Below, piece after piece: positions 43,190 to 51,751 of a DNA stretch of 64,000 bases. The DNA lies in the NCBI RefSeq assembly GCF_000716875.1, contig NZ_JNWQ01000035.1:1-64000 (forward strand), written 5' to 3'. The notes below the pieces were generated by a model, which had not been told where the DNA came from, did no database searches, and saw only the letters and a list, made by a program, of their open reading frames with translations. Numbering within the stretch: position 1 is the first letter of the stretch; each line of letters opens with the position of its first letter. A program made the position numbers and the translations under genes. The stretch comes from Streptomyces novaecaesareae (GTDB taxonomy: Bacteria > Actinomycetota > Actinomycetes > Streptomycetales > Streptomycetaceae).

Positions 43190-44004
43190 GCGGGCGCCAG
43201 CCCCATCGGCAGCCGGACGTCGCGCAGTTCGCGGATCAGCGCCCGGACGGCGGCCGTCCCGGCCAGCTCGGGCGTGGTGACGTACCCGACGGAGCGGCTG
43301 GGCGGGCGCGGCCCGAGGTCGGTGACGGCGAGGCCGGCCGGGGCGCCGAGCAGGGCCGTCCGGGGCATGATCGCCATGCCGAGGCCCTGGGCGACCAGCG
43401 AGAGGGCCACCGTGTCGTCCTCCACGTTCACGGTCGCGGGCGGGATCCAGTCCTGCCGCTGCCACCAGTCCCGGGTGTACGAGCCGCAGTTCTCGTCCCA
43501 GTCGACCAGCGGCAGCTCGCGCGGCGCCGGGTGGCCCTGCGGGTGCGCGAGCGCGTACGACTCCTCGTACAGGCTCACCGCGACCAGCCCGGGTACGGCC
43601 GGCGGGCGGGTGGCGTCCAGGGTGGCCAGCCCGAGGTCGGCGCGGCCGTCGGCGACCTCCCCGGCGGTGCCGCGGCCGATCTCCCGGACGATCCGGACGT
43701 GCGTGCCGAGCCCGGGGTGGCGCTCGGCGAGCCGGGCCAGGACGGACGGCAGCAGGTGGGCGGCGGCGCTGCGGAAGGCGGCGATCCGCAGGGTGCCGGT
43801 CAACGGCCCGTCCGTGCCCGCGCCGCGCACCTCGGGGCCCATCGCGTCCAGCAGCCGCAGGATCCGGCGGGCGTACGCTACGGCGCGGGCGCCGGCCGCG
43901 GTGGGGCGTGCGCCGTGGCGCCCGCGCTCGAAGAGCACCGCCCCGAGCTTCCGCTCGCAGGCGCGCACGGCGTGCGAGACGGTGGACTGGGTGGTGTCCA
44001 GGCT
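43057..44004 (-). pseudogene. LysR family regulator, N-terminus deleted
   Basis: The frame gives a LysR-type protein from the middle of the helix-turn-helix (LDTTQSTVSHAVRACERKLG then AVLFERG) through the substrate-binding domain (LTGTLRIAAFRSAAAHLLP, EDDTVALSLVAQGLGMAIMPR). Upstream of the LD there is an immediate in-frame TAG, so the first 25-30 residues, with helix 2 of the DNA-binding domain, are missing; only an internal GTG (43968) could start it. The C-terminus overlaps the glycosylase gene by 133 bases on the opposite strand. Directly abuts the broken oxidoreductase, so one deletion removed both 5' ends. Confidence 0.75.
43115..43168 (+). repeat. 18-bp tandem repeat, three copies
   Basis: cgagcgggcgccgggggt at 43115 and 43133 (identical) and a diverged copy at 43151. 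It encodes the Gly/Ala/Arg-rich C-terminus of the glycosylase (GRAGAGGRAGAGGRAD) and, on the other strand, the Ala/Pro-rich end of the LysR remnant. Confidence 0.9.
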
Positions 44005-44865
44005 CTACCAGTCCGTCGATCCGTACATGCGCGAGGAGATGGACGAGGGCGGCTGGGATTGCACGCCCCGCTGGAGGGCCGCACCGTCGGCCGGGTGGTG
44101 GAGTCCCGGGCCGACGCCCTGCCCGTCGGGGCGGTCATCCTCCACCGCCAGGCCTGGCGCACCCACTCGGTGGTCACCGCCGAAGGCGCCTTCCTGCTGC
44201 CCGACTTCGCCGGCGTCCCGCTCAGCGCCCACCTGTCGGTGCTCGGCGGCACCGGCCTGTCCGCCTGGGTCGGCCTGACCAGGATCGCCCGGCTCCAGCC
44301 CGACGAGACGATCTTCATCTCGGCGGCCGCCGGCGGCGTCGGCACCGCCGCCGGACAGCTCGCCCGGCTGCTCGGCGCCGGACGGATCATCGGCAGCACC
44401 GGCTCCGCCGCCAAGGCCGCCCACCTCACCAAGAACCTCGGCTTCGACGCCGCCTTCGACTACCACGACGGCCCGATCGTCGAGCGCCTGCGCGAGGCCG
44501 CCCCCGAGGGGCTGCACGTCTACCTCGACAACGTCGGCGGCGACCACCTGGAGGCCGCCATCGACGCCCTGCGCGACCACGGCCGGATCGCCTGGTGCGG
44601 CGCCGTCGCCCAGTACAACAACCTGCAGTCCCCGCCGCCCGCGCCGCGCAACCTCTACGACGTGGTCGGCAAGAGCCTGCGGCTGGAGGGCTTCCTGGTC
44701 CGCAACCACCTCGACGCCCGGCCGGAGCTGTACGACTTCCTCGTCCCGCACCTGCGCTCGGGCGCCGTCGTCCCGGACGAGACCGTCGTGGACGGCTTCG
44801 ACCACGTGGTGGACGCCTTCCTCGGCATGAACACCGGCAAGATGCTCGTCCGGATCGCCGGCTGA
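43996..44865 (+). pseudogene. MDR-family NADP-dependent oxidoreductase (CurA type), truncated and frameshifted
   Basis: A zinc-free medium-chain reductase of the CurA/leukotriene-B4-dehydrogenase group. The first recognisable block, RLYQSVDPYMREEMDEGGWD, starts abruptly after LysR sequence; about 30 N-terminal residues and the start codon are lost. At about 44060 the frame breaks: one missing base in gat-tgcac would restore GGWDLHAPLEGRTVGRVVESR. From there it is intact: GLTRIARLQPDETIFISAAAG, GGVGTAAGQLARLLGAGRIIG (nucleotide binding), YLDNVGGDHLEAAI and the C-terminus. An initiation at an internal codon would lack part of the catalytic domain. Confidence 0.8.
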
Positions 44866-44940
44866 CCGCGCGACGGGCTGATCCTGTATCGGGCTGACCC
44901 CGTGCCGGCCGTCCCCGAGCCGGGCTGACCGCGCGCCGGC

Positions 44941-45921
44941 TCACTCCGGCAGCACGGCCAGGTCCAGGGCAGCCAGCCGGGCCGGGTCGGCGACCACCTC
45001 GTAACCGGCCACCCGGCCGTCCGCGACCGCCACCCGCAGCACCAGCCGCAGCCGCCCGGCCGGGGCGATCAGGATGCCGGGCACCCCGTCCACCAGGGCC
45101 ACCGCGCCGTGGCGGGCCCGGCGGCCGAAGACCGTGGTCTCCCGGGCCACCGTCTCCGCGCCCCGGGCCACCGCGGAGCGGCCGCGCGGCAACGCGGCCG
45201 GGTCGGCCCGGCGCACCACGTCCGGGGCGAGCACGGCCAGCAGCCCGGCCAGGTCCCCGTCCCGGGCGGCGGCCAGGAAGGCCTCCACCACCCGCCGGTG
45301 CCCGGCCAGCGGCTCCGGGGGCAGCGCGGCCGTGCCCCGCACCCGCTGCCGGGCGCGGCTGGCCAGCTTCTTGGCGGCCACCGGGGTCCGTCCCACGATC
45401 GGCGCGATCCGGTCGAAGGGCACCGCGAAGCCGTCGTGCAGCACGAAGGCGACCCGTTCGGCCGGGCCCAGCCGGTCCAGCACCACGAGCAGCGCCCGGC
45501 CCACCGACTCGACCAGCAACGCCTCCCGCTCCGGGTCCGCCCCACCACCCGCCGCGACCGGCAGCGCCTCGCCGGTCGGGTCCTCACGGCGCGCCGCCCG
45601 GGCGCGCAGCAGGTCCAGGCAGATCCGGGAGACCACCGTGGTCAGCCAGCCGGGCAGGTTGTCGATCTCCGCGGGGTCGGTCCGGACCAGCCGGAGCCAG
45701 GCCTCCTGCACGGCGTCATCGGCCTCCCCGGTCGACCCGAGCATCCGCTGGGCGATCGCCCGCAGCCGTCCGCGCTCGGCCTCGAAGCGCGCGGCAGTCC
45801 CGTCGGCCGTCGATGTCTCCGCCGCCGCACCGTCGGCCACCGCCGCCCCGTCGGCCACCGCCGCCGCGCCGGCCGTCGCCCCCGGCATCCCGTTCCCGCC
45901 CATCGGGCCCCTCGGTCCCAT
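44941..45921 (-). CDS. ECF sigma factor with C-terminal SnoaL-like domain (SigJ/ECF41 type)
   Basis: 326 aa. Region 2 (RLRAIAQRMLGSTGEADDAVQEAWLRL) and region 4 (AERVAFVLHDGFAVPFDRIAPIVGRTPVAAKKLASRAR) are normal. They are followed by an extension of about 110 residues with the NTF2/SnoaL-like pattern (VVEAFLAAARDGDLAGLLAVLAPDVVRRAD), which in this class modulates the sigma factor in place of a separate anti-sigma protein. The first 40 residues are Ala/Gly-rich repeats (AAVADGAAVADGAAA), so a later start is possible. Divergent from the azoreductase-like gene, a likely target. Confidence 0.9.
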   Translation of the reverse strand: MGPRGPMGGNGMPGATAGAAAVADGAAVADGAAAETSTADGTAARFEAERGRLRAIAQRMLGSTGEADDAVQEAWLRLVRTDPAEIDNLPGWLTTVVSRICLDLLRARAARREDPTGEALPVAAGGGADPEREALLVESVGRALLVVLDRLGPAERVAFVLHDGFAVPFDRIAPIVGRTPVAAKKLASRARQRVRGTAALPPEPLAGHRRVVEAFLAAARDGDLAGLLAVLAPDVVRRADPAALPRGRSAVARGAETVARETTVFGRRARHGAVALVDGVPGILIAPAGRLRLVLRVAVADGRVAGYEVVADPARLAALDLAVLPE

Positions 45922-45995
45922 CGGTCACCTTTCCCCAGCCCGACTCGTCACCGCTATGACGATCCGTCCTCCCCCGAGGTGACCAGGAGACCACC

Positions 45996-46685
45996 ATGAC
46001 CTCCGCCACGCTGCTCCACCTGGACTCCAGCATCAGCCCGGCCGACTCCGTCAGCCGCGCCCTGACCGCCCGCTTCGCCGCCGCCTGGCGCGCCCGGCAC
46101 GGCGCCGCCGCCCGGCACCGGCACCGTGACCTCGCCGCCGACCCGGTGCCCGCGGTGCGCGCCGCCTACGACGCCCTCGCCCGCCGGACCGAGCGCAAGG
46201 GCGTGCTGCCGCTCGACGACGTCGCCACCCTGGCCGAAGGCCCGGAGGAGGCACGCGAGTGGGCGCTCACCCGCCCGCTGATCGAGGAGCTGCGGGCCGC
46301 CGACACCCTGCTGCTCGGCAGCCCGATGTACAACCTCACCGTCTCGACCGGCCTCAAGGCGTGGATCGAGCGGGTCTCCTTCCCCGGCGCCTACCTCGAC
46401 CCGGACTCCGGCGAGCGGCTGCTGCGCCGCACCCGGGTGGTGGTCGTCGCCGTGCGCGGCGGCGGGTACGGGCCGGGCACGCCGCGGGAGCACTGCGACT
46501 TCCAGGTCCCGTACCTGCGGACGTACTTCGACTACCTCGGGGTCGCGGCGGAGCACCTGCACGTCGTCACCGCCGAGCTCACCCGGGCCGCGGACATCCA
46601 CGCACTGAACGGCCTCCAGCCGCTCGCCGTCGAGTCGCTGGCGGCGGCCGAAGCCGCCCTCGACCGGCTGGCCGCGACGCTCTGA
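45996..46685 (+). CDS. azoR: FMN-dependent NADH-azoreductase-like flavoprotein
   Basis: 229 aa from ATG 45996, with AGGAG ten bases upstream. Flavodoxin-like fold. Seen: LLHLDSSISPADSVSRALT (phosphate-binding loop), LLGSPMYNLTVSTGLKAWIERV (FMN contact, MYNF-type motif) and VVVAVRGGGYG. Somewhat longer than AzoR of enterics (about 200 aa). Reduces quinones or azo compounds with NADH. Divergent from the ECF sigma gene with 74 bases between, so it may be in its regulon. Confidence 0.88.
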   Translation: MTSATLLHLDSSISPADSVSRALTARFAAAWRARHGAAARHRHRDLAADPVPAVRAAYDALARRTERKGVLPLDDVATLAEGPEEAREWALTRPLIEELRAADTLLLGSPMYNLTVSTGLKAWIERVSFPGAYLDPDSGERLLRRTRVVVVAVRGGGYGPGTPREHCDFQVPYLRTYFDYLGVAAEHLHVVTAELTRAADIHALNGLQPLAVESLAAAEAALDRLAATL

Positions 46686-46737
46686 GCCCGACGCTCCGAG
46701 CCCCGGCGCCGAGGCCCCGACGCGCTCAGCCCCGGCG

Positions 46738-47694
46738 CTACAGCGGGGTGACGGCCTTGAGCACCACCAGCAGGGCCACGGCGGCGTTGAGCGCGCACAG
46801 CGCCGACGCCGCCGTACCGGCCGCGGCGACCATCGCCGCCAGGCCCGCCGGGGTCTTGGCCGGCGGCCAGTTGCGGGAGGTCGGCACCGGGCCGAGCAGC
46901 GCCGCGACCCGGCGCGGCACCGGGCCGGCCGCGGCGGCCGGGGCGGCGAAGGCCGCGAAGCCGGGCGCCGGCGCGGCGTGCGAGACGAGGGCCGCCCGGG
47001 CCACCGCCCGCGCGGTGATCCGGCGGTCCCCGACGGCCTGCGCCGAGTCCTCGTCCGCCCACCGCTCCGCGCTGTACGCCACCGCGTACTGCAGCGGCCG
47101 CAGGAAGGGGTTGACGCAGGCGGCCAGCTGGGTGGTCAGCAGGTACCGGTGGTGACGGTGGCGCAGGTGCGCCCGCTCGTGCGCGAGCAGCGCCTCGCGC
47201 TCGTCCGCGGCGAGGCCCTCCAGCATCCCGGTGGAGACCACCACCCGCCCGGGCGAGCCGGGCAGCGCGTAGGCGTACGGACTGCGGTCCGGCAGCACCG
47301 CGAGGTCGCCGGACGGCCCGGTACCGTCGGGCAGCCCGGCCAGCGCCCGGCGGGCCCGGGCCCGCACCCGCAGGTGCCGGACGACCGTCCGGGCGCAGGC
47401 GAAGCCCACCAGCGCCAGCAGCCACATCGCGGCCGTACCGACCGTCTCGTGGTACGGCAGCGCGGCCCGCACCTCCGGGTCGGACCAGCTGTCCGGCAGC
47501 GGGTTGCCGGGGATCTGCGCGGTGCCGACGACCCCGATCAGCCCGAGGCAGAGCACGCTGCACACCGCCATCACCGTGCTGATCACGGTCATCAGCCGGG
47601 CCGCGCCGCGCGGGTGCAGGTGCTGCTCGGTCAGACGCGCGATCGGTACCGCCGTGAGCGGCAGGATGAGCGGGAGGAAGACGAAGAAGCCCAC
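46738..47694 (-). CDS. M56 family membrane metallopeptidase (BlaR1-like without sensor domain)
   Basis: 318 aa from GTG 47694. Four or more membrane helices and the zinc motif HERAH in LLAHERAHLRHRHH, with a following glutamate in AVAYSAERWADEDSA. In BlaR1/MecR1 this peptidase, switched on by an external sensor domain, leads to cleavage of the BlaI repressor. Here the C-terminal penicillin-binding sensor is absent, as is usual in actinobacteria. Lies 3 bases downstream of its BlaI-like partner. Confidence 0.9.
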   Translation of the reverse strand: MGFFVFLPLILPLTAVPIARLTEQHLHPRGAARLMTVISTVMAVCSVLCLGLIGVVGTAQIPGNPLPDSWSDPEVRAALPYHETVGTAAMWLLALVGFACARTVVRHLRVRARARRALAGLPDGTGPSGDLAVLPDRSPYAYALPGSPGRVVVSTGMLEGLAADEREALLAHERAHLRHRHHRYLLTTQLAACVNPFLRPLQYAVAYSAERWADEDSAQAVGDRRITARAVARAALVSHAAPAPGFAAFAAPAAAAGPVPRRVAALLGPVPTSRNWPPAKTPAGLAAMVAAAGTAASALCALNAAVALLVVLKAVTPL

Positions 47695-47697
47695 GGG

Positions 47698-48177
47698 TCA
47701 GCTCTCACGGTCGGTCGCTGCCGGATCGGCGGACGTCCCCGGATCGGCGGACGTTTCCGGGTCGGCTGACGTTTCCGGATCGGCGGACGCGGCGTCGAGC
47801 AGCGCCCGCAGCAGTTCCTCGTCGTGCGGCAGCAGCGCGCTGACGAAGCTGGCCAGGACGGCGTCCCGGTCCGCCTCCCCGTCGAGCATCCGGCGCATCC
47901 GCAGCGCCGCCAGCCCGGCGGCGTCGGCGGAGGCCTGCCACAGGTAGGAGCGGCCGGAACGAGTCCGGGAGACGGCGTTCTTGGCGTGCAGCCGGGACAG
48001 GATGGTCATCACCGTGGTGTACGCCAGGTCGCCCTCCAGGCGCTCCTGGACCCACCCCGCGGCAGCCGGGCCGGGCGCCTGCTGGAGCACCGCCAGCACC
48101 TGCGCCTCCAGCTCGCCCTGGCCGCGTCGTCTGGCCGGTGCGTCCCCGGCCGCCGGGGCGTGCCTCTCGTCTGCCAT
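47698..48177 (-). CDS. BlaI/MecI/CopY family repressor
   Basis: 159 aa from ATG 48177 with GGAGGGAG upstream. Winged helix in the first 80 residues (ELEAQVLAVLQQAPGPAAAGWV, DLAYTTVMTILSRLHAKNAVSR, GRSYLWQA), then a dimerisation helix. The last 30 residues are a repeat of TSADPE-type units from tandem DNA copies at about 47727-47790. First gene of a two-gene unit with the M56 peptidase; a signal-dependent repressor whose target is not visible nearby. Confidence 0.92.
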   Translation of the reverse strand: MADERHAPAAGDAPARRRGQGELEAQVLAVLQQAPGPAAAGWVQERLEGDLAYTTVMTILSRLHAKNAVSRTRSGRSYLWQASADAAGLAALRMRRMLDGEADRDAVLASFVSALLPHDEELLRALLDAASADPETSADPETSADPGTSADPAATDRES

Positions 48178-48313
48178 GACGGCCCACTCCCTCCGGATGC
48201 CGCGCCCGGACCGACGGGCACGCGTTCATCCTAACGAGCGCGGGACCGCGCCGAACCGGTCCGCGCAAGGGTTCCGGGCGTCACGGCCGCCCGGAACCGG
48301 GGCGCGCGACGGC

Positions 48314-49222
48314 TCAGGTCCGGGCGCGCTGGGTCACCGCGATGCAGACCAGCACCACCACCGCCGTGACCGGCGCGGCCGCGGGCAGGTCCTCGCCGAG
48401 CAGCAGCACCGACCAGAGCAGCGTCAGCAGCGGCTGCGCCAACTGCAGCTGACTGGCCCTCGGCACCCCGATCCCGGCCATCCCCCGGTACCAGAGCACG
48501 AACCCGCCGAACTGCGACACCGCCGCGATGTACACCAGCCCCACCAGCGCCTTCGCACCCAGCCGCACCGGCTCGGTGGACAGCCCGACCGCCGAGGTCA
48601 GCGCCATCGCCGGCAGCGCCGCCACCACCGCCCAGGCGATCACCTGGGCGCCCGGCAGATCCCGGGACAGCCGCCCGCCCTCCGCGTACCCGGCGGCGCA
48701 GACCACCAGCCCCACGAACAGGTAGAGGTCGGCGACGGTCGGCCGGCCGTGGCTCTGCAGCAGGGTGAAGACGAGTACGGCCGACGCCCCGGCCAGCGCC
48801 GCCGCCCAGAACGCCCGGGACGGCCGGCGCCCCGTCCACACCGCCGCGACCACCGCGGTGGCCAGCGGCAGGACGCCGATGACCACCGCCGAGTGGGCGG
48901 TCGAGGAGGTGCGCAGGGCGAGCGTGGTCAGCAGCGGGAAGCCGAGGACGCAGCCGGCGGAGACCACCAGCAGGCCGGGCCAGTGCCGCCGCTTCGGCAG
49001 CGGGGCGGCGGAGGCCAGCAGGTAGAGCCCGGCCAGCACCCCGGCCAGGACGCCGCGCAGGCCCGTCGAGGACCACGGGCCGAAGCCGGTCAGGGACCAC
49101 GCGGTGGCGGGGAAGCTGAGCGAGAAGGAGGCCACCCCGAGGGCGGCGAGGGCGGTGCCGGAGGTCGGGGCCTGCTGCGGTGCTACCGCCTCGGAGCGGA
49201 TAGCGCTATCTTGTGCCGTCAT
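48314..49222 (-). CDS. EamA/DMT family transporter
   Basis: 302 aa with ten predicted membrane helices in two EamA repeats (first: SFSLSFPATAWSLTGFGPWS; second beginning near AGYAEGGRLSRDLPGAQVIAW). Typical conserved Gln/Pro motif ASQLQLAQPLLTLLWS. A metabolite or amino-acid exporter. Its ATG overlaps the ATG of the divergent MocR-type regulator (CATG, 49220-49223), a common regulator-exporter pairing. Confidence 0.9.
   Translation of the reverse strand: MTAQDSAIRSEAVAPQQAPTSGTALAALGVASFSLSFPATAWSLTGFGPWSSTGLRGVLAGVLAGLYLLASAAPLPKRRHWPGLLVVSAGCVLGFPLLTTLALRTSSTAHSAVVIGVLPLATAVVAAVWTGRRPSRAFWAAALAGASAVLVFTLLQSHGRPTVADLYLFVGLVVCAAGYAEGGRLSRDLPGAQVIAWAVVAALPAMALTSAVGLSTEPVRLGAKALVGLVYIAAVSQFGGFVLWYRGMAGIGVPRASQLQLAQPLLTLLWSVLLLGEDLPAAAPVTAVVVLVCIAVTQRART
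49199..49210. promoter_or_regulatory. 12-bp perfect palindrome gatagcgctatc at the mocR start
   Basis: Perfect inverted repeat. It overlaps a TATCTT hexamer (49207-49212) that sits 8 bases before the regulator ATG, so the regulator mRNA could be leaderless and the palindrome its operator. It is also inside the first codons of the EamA gene on the other strand. Confidence 0.6.
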
Positions 49223-50675
49223 GAATGAGCGTAGCAGCGTGACCGAACTCGCCGACAGTCTGCGGCGGGAGGTCGAGCGCTACCCGGAGGGACGGAAGCT
49301 GCCCTCCAGCCGGGCCCTGATGGAGCGCCACCAGGTCAGCCCGGTGACGGTCTCCCGGGCCATCGCGGTGCTCGTGGCCGAAGGCCTGGTGGTCTCCCGG
49401 CCGGGCGCGGGGGTGTTCCGGGCGGCGGCCTTCGCCGCGGCCCCGGCCGTCCCCGCCGCACCGGCCGGACGGCCCGGCGACCTCTCCTGGCAGGAGATCG
49501 CGCTCAGCGCCGACTCCGGCCCGCGCGACCTCCTCGCCGCCCCGGTGTTCGCCACCCTCCGGGTGCCGCCGCCCGACGTGATCGACCTCAACAGCGGGTA
49601 CCCGCACGCCTCGATGCTGCCCGAGCGCCTGCTCGCCGCCGTCCTCGGCCGGGCCGGCCGACGCCCGGGCGCCTGGGACCGGCCGCCCACCGACGGCCTC
49701 ACCGAACTGCGCGGCTGGTTCGCCCGCGACATCGGCGGCCATGCCGGACCGATCGGCGCCGGGGACGTCCTGATCACCTCCGGCGGCCAGGGCGGGCTCA
49801 CCGTCGCCATGCGCTCGCTCGCCGCACCCGGCTCGCCCGTCCTGGTCGAGTCGCCGACGTACTCGGGCATCCTGGCCGTCATCCGCGCGGCCGGACTGCG
49901 GCCCGTCCCCGTCCCCGTCGACGCCGACGGCGTCCGCACCGACCTGCTGGCGGACGCCTTCGCGGCCACCCGGGCCCGGGTCTTCGTCTGCCAGCCGCTC
50001 TTCCAGAACCCCACCGGCGCCGTACTCTCGCCCGAACGACGGGCCGAAGTGCTGCGGATCGCCCGGGCCGCCGGGGCCTTCGTGGTCGAGGACGACTTCG
50101 CCCGGCTGCTGGTCCACGCCGACGCCCCCGCGCTGCCGCGCCCGCTCGCCGCCGACGACCAGGACGGCGTCGTGGTGCACCTGCGCTCGCTCACCAAGGC
50201 CGCCTCCCCCAACCTGCGGGTCGGCGCCCTCACCGCCCGCGGCCCGGCCCTGGCCCGGCTGCGGGCCACCCAGGTCGTGGACAGCTTCTTCGTGCCCCGG
50301 CCGCTCCAGGAGGCGACGCTGGAACTCGTCGCCGACCCGGCCTGGGCCCGCCACCTGCGCACCCTCGGCGCCGAACTGCGCGACCGCCGCACCGCCGCCG
50401 TCGCCGCGCTGCACCGCGAACTGCCCGGCCTCCTCACCACCCACCGCCCCGGCGGCTACCACCTGTGGCTGCGCCTGCCGGACGGCACCGACGACAGTGC
50501 CCTGGCCGCCGCCGCCCGGCGCGCCGGCGTCCAGATCACCCCCGGCCGCCCGTACCACGCCGCCGAACCCCCGGCCCCGCACCTGCGCCTCAGCTACGCT
50601 GCCGCCGAGAGCCCCGCCCAGGTCGTCGACGGCATCCACCGCCTGCGCACGGCGTACGAGAACACCGCCCCCTGA
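49221..50675 (+). CDS. MocR-type (GntR-aminotransferase) transcriptional regulator
   Basis: 484 aa from ATG 49221. N-terminal GntR winged helix, residues about 5-75 (SLRREVERYPEGRKLPSSRAL, HQVSPVTVSRAIAVLVAEGLV). From about residue 100, a fold-type I aminotransferase domain with TSGGQGGLTVAMRSLA, QPLFQNPTGAVLSPERR and PLP lysine K326 in SLTKAASPNLR. MocR proteins use PLP or an amino acid-PLP adduct as signal rather than for catalysis. Divergent EamA transporter is the probable target. Confidence 0.93.
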   Translation: MNERSSVTELADSLRREVERYPEGRKLPSSRALMERHQVSPVTVSRAIAVLVAEGLVVSRPGAGVFRAAAFAAAPAVPAAPAGRPGDLSWQEIALSADSGPRDLLAAPVFATLRVPPPDVIDLNSGYPHASMLPERLLAAVLGRAGRRPGAWDRPPTDGLTELRGWFARDIGGHAGPIGAGDVLITSGGQGGLTVAMRSLAAPGSPVLVESPTYSGILAVIRAAGLRPVPVPVDADGVRTDLLADAFAATRARVFVCQPLFQNPTGAVLSPERRAEVLRIARAAGAFVVEDDFARLLVHADAPALPRPLAADDQDGVVVHLRSLTKAASPNLRVGALTARGPALARLRATQVVDSFFVPRPLQEATLELVADPAWARHLRTLGAELRDRRTAAVAALHRELPGLLTTHRPGGYHLWLRLPDGTDDSALAAAARRAGVQITPGRPYHAAEPPAPHLRLSYAAAESPAQVVDGIHRLRTAYENTAP

Positions 50676-50702
50676 CACCCCGCCCCACCGGCGCAGCGGC
50701 CC

Positions 50703-51566
50703 CTACCGCCCGCGCCCCGCCATCCCCTCCAGACGGGCGATGCGCTCCGCCATCGGGGGGTGGGTGGAGAACAGCCTCGCGCCGGCCTCGCCCGGGCGGA
50801 ACGGGCTGGCGATCATCATGTGGCTCGCCGTCTGGAGCTGGGGCTCGGGCGGGAGGGGGAGTTGCCGGGTGCCGGCGTCGAGCTTGCGGAGGGCGCCGGC
50901 GAGGGCGAGCGGGTCGCCGGTGATCAGGGCGCCGTCGGCGTCGGCCTGGTACTCGCGGGAGCGGCTGACCGCCAGCTGGATCAGCCCGGCCGCGAGCGGC
51001 CCGAGGATCATGATGGCGAGCACCGCGAACAGCCCCGGCCCGTCGTCGTCCTCGTCCCGTCCGAACGGGATCAGCCAGGCGAAGTTCACCAGGAACATCA
51101 CCACCGAGGCGAGCGCCCCGGCGACCGAGGAGATCAGGATGTCCCGGTTGTAGACGTGGCTCAGCTCGTGCCCGAGCACGCCCCGCAGCTCGCGCTCGTC
51201 CAGGAGCCGCAGGATGCCCTCCGTGCAGCAGACCGCGGCGTTGCGCGGGTTGCGGCCGGTGGCGAAGGCGTTCGGGGCCGGGGTAGGGGAGATGTAGAGG
51301 CGGGGCATCGGCTGGCGGGCCGAGGTGGAGAGCTCGCGCACGATCCGGTACAGCTGGGGCGCCTCGAACTCGCTGACCGGCCGGGCCCGCATGGCCCGCA
51401 GCGCGATCCTGTCGCTGTTCCAGTACGCGTAGGCGTTGGTCCCGAGGGCGATCAGCAGGGCGATCACGAGGCCGGTGCGGCCGAAGAAGCTGCCGATCAC
51501 CAGGATCAGCGCCGAGAGGCCGCCGAGCAGGACGGCGGTCCTCAGTCCGTTGTGCCGGCGGTGCAC
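50703..51566 (-). CDS. htpX: M48 family peptidase HtpX
   Basis: 287 aa from GTG 51566 with GGAGGG seven bases upstream; the open frame continues upstream without conservation. Membrane zinc protease for quality control of membrane proteins. Two N-terminal helices ([35 protein letters not shown]), catalytic motif GHELSH (H133) followed by two more helices, and the third ligand in [11 protein letters not shown]. Complete. The 185 bases to the nuoN stop hold only weak inverted repeats. Confidence 0.95.
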   Translation of the reverse strand: MHRRHNGLRTAVLLGGLSALILVIGSFFGRTGLVIALLIALGTNAYAYWNSDRIALRAMRARPVSEFEAPQLYRIVRELSTSARQPMPRLYISPTPAPNAFATGRNPRNAAVCCTEGILRLLDERELRGVLGHELSHVYNRDILISSVAGALASVVMFLVNFAWLIPFGRDEDDDGPGLFAVLAIMILGPLAAGLIQLAVSRSREYQADADGALITGDPLALAGALRKLDAGTRQLPLPPEPQLQTASHMMIASPFRPGEAGARLFSTHPPMAERIARLEGMAGRGR

Positions 51567-51751
51567 GTCAGGCCCTCCTGTGGTGCGGTGGGGAAGCCCT
51601 TTCTGCCTCGTCCCTCTTGCCCGGTCAACGGGCGGGGCCTGGGAGCTTGTTCCCTTGTGACCGACGCGACACCACCGCGCCACGCCGCCGCACCACCACC
51701 CCGGGCGGGCCGCCCCACCACGCCGCCCCGCCCGTCCGGACGGACGCCGGC

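Noticed and set aside
45922..45995. An ECF41-type promoter (TGTCACA/CGTC) between the sigma factor and azoR
   Set aside because: CGTCACC followed by CGTC is present, but the spacing is about 13 rather than 16-17 bases, so I do not claim it.
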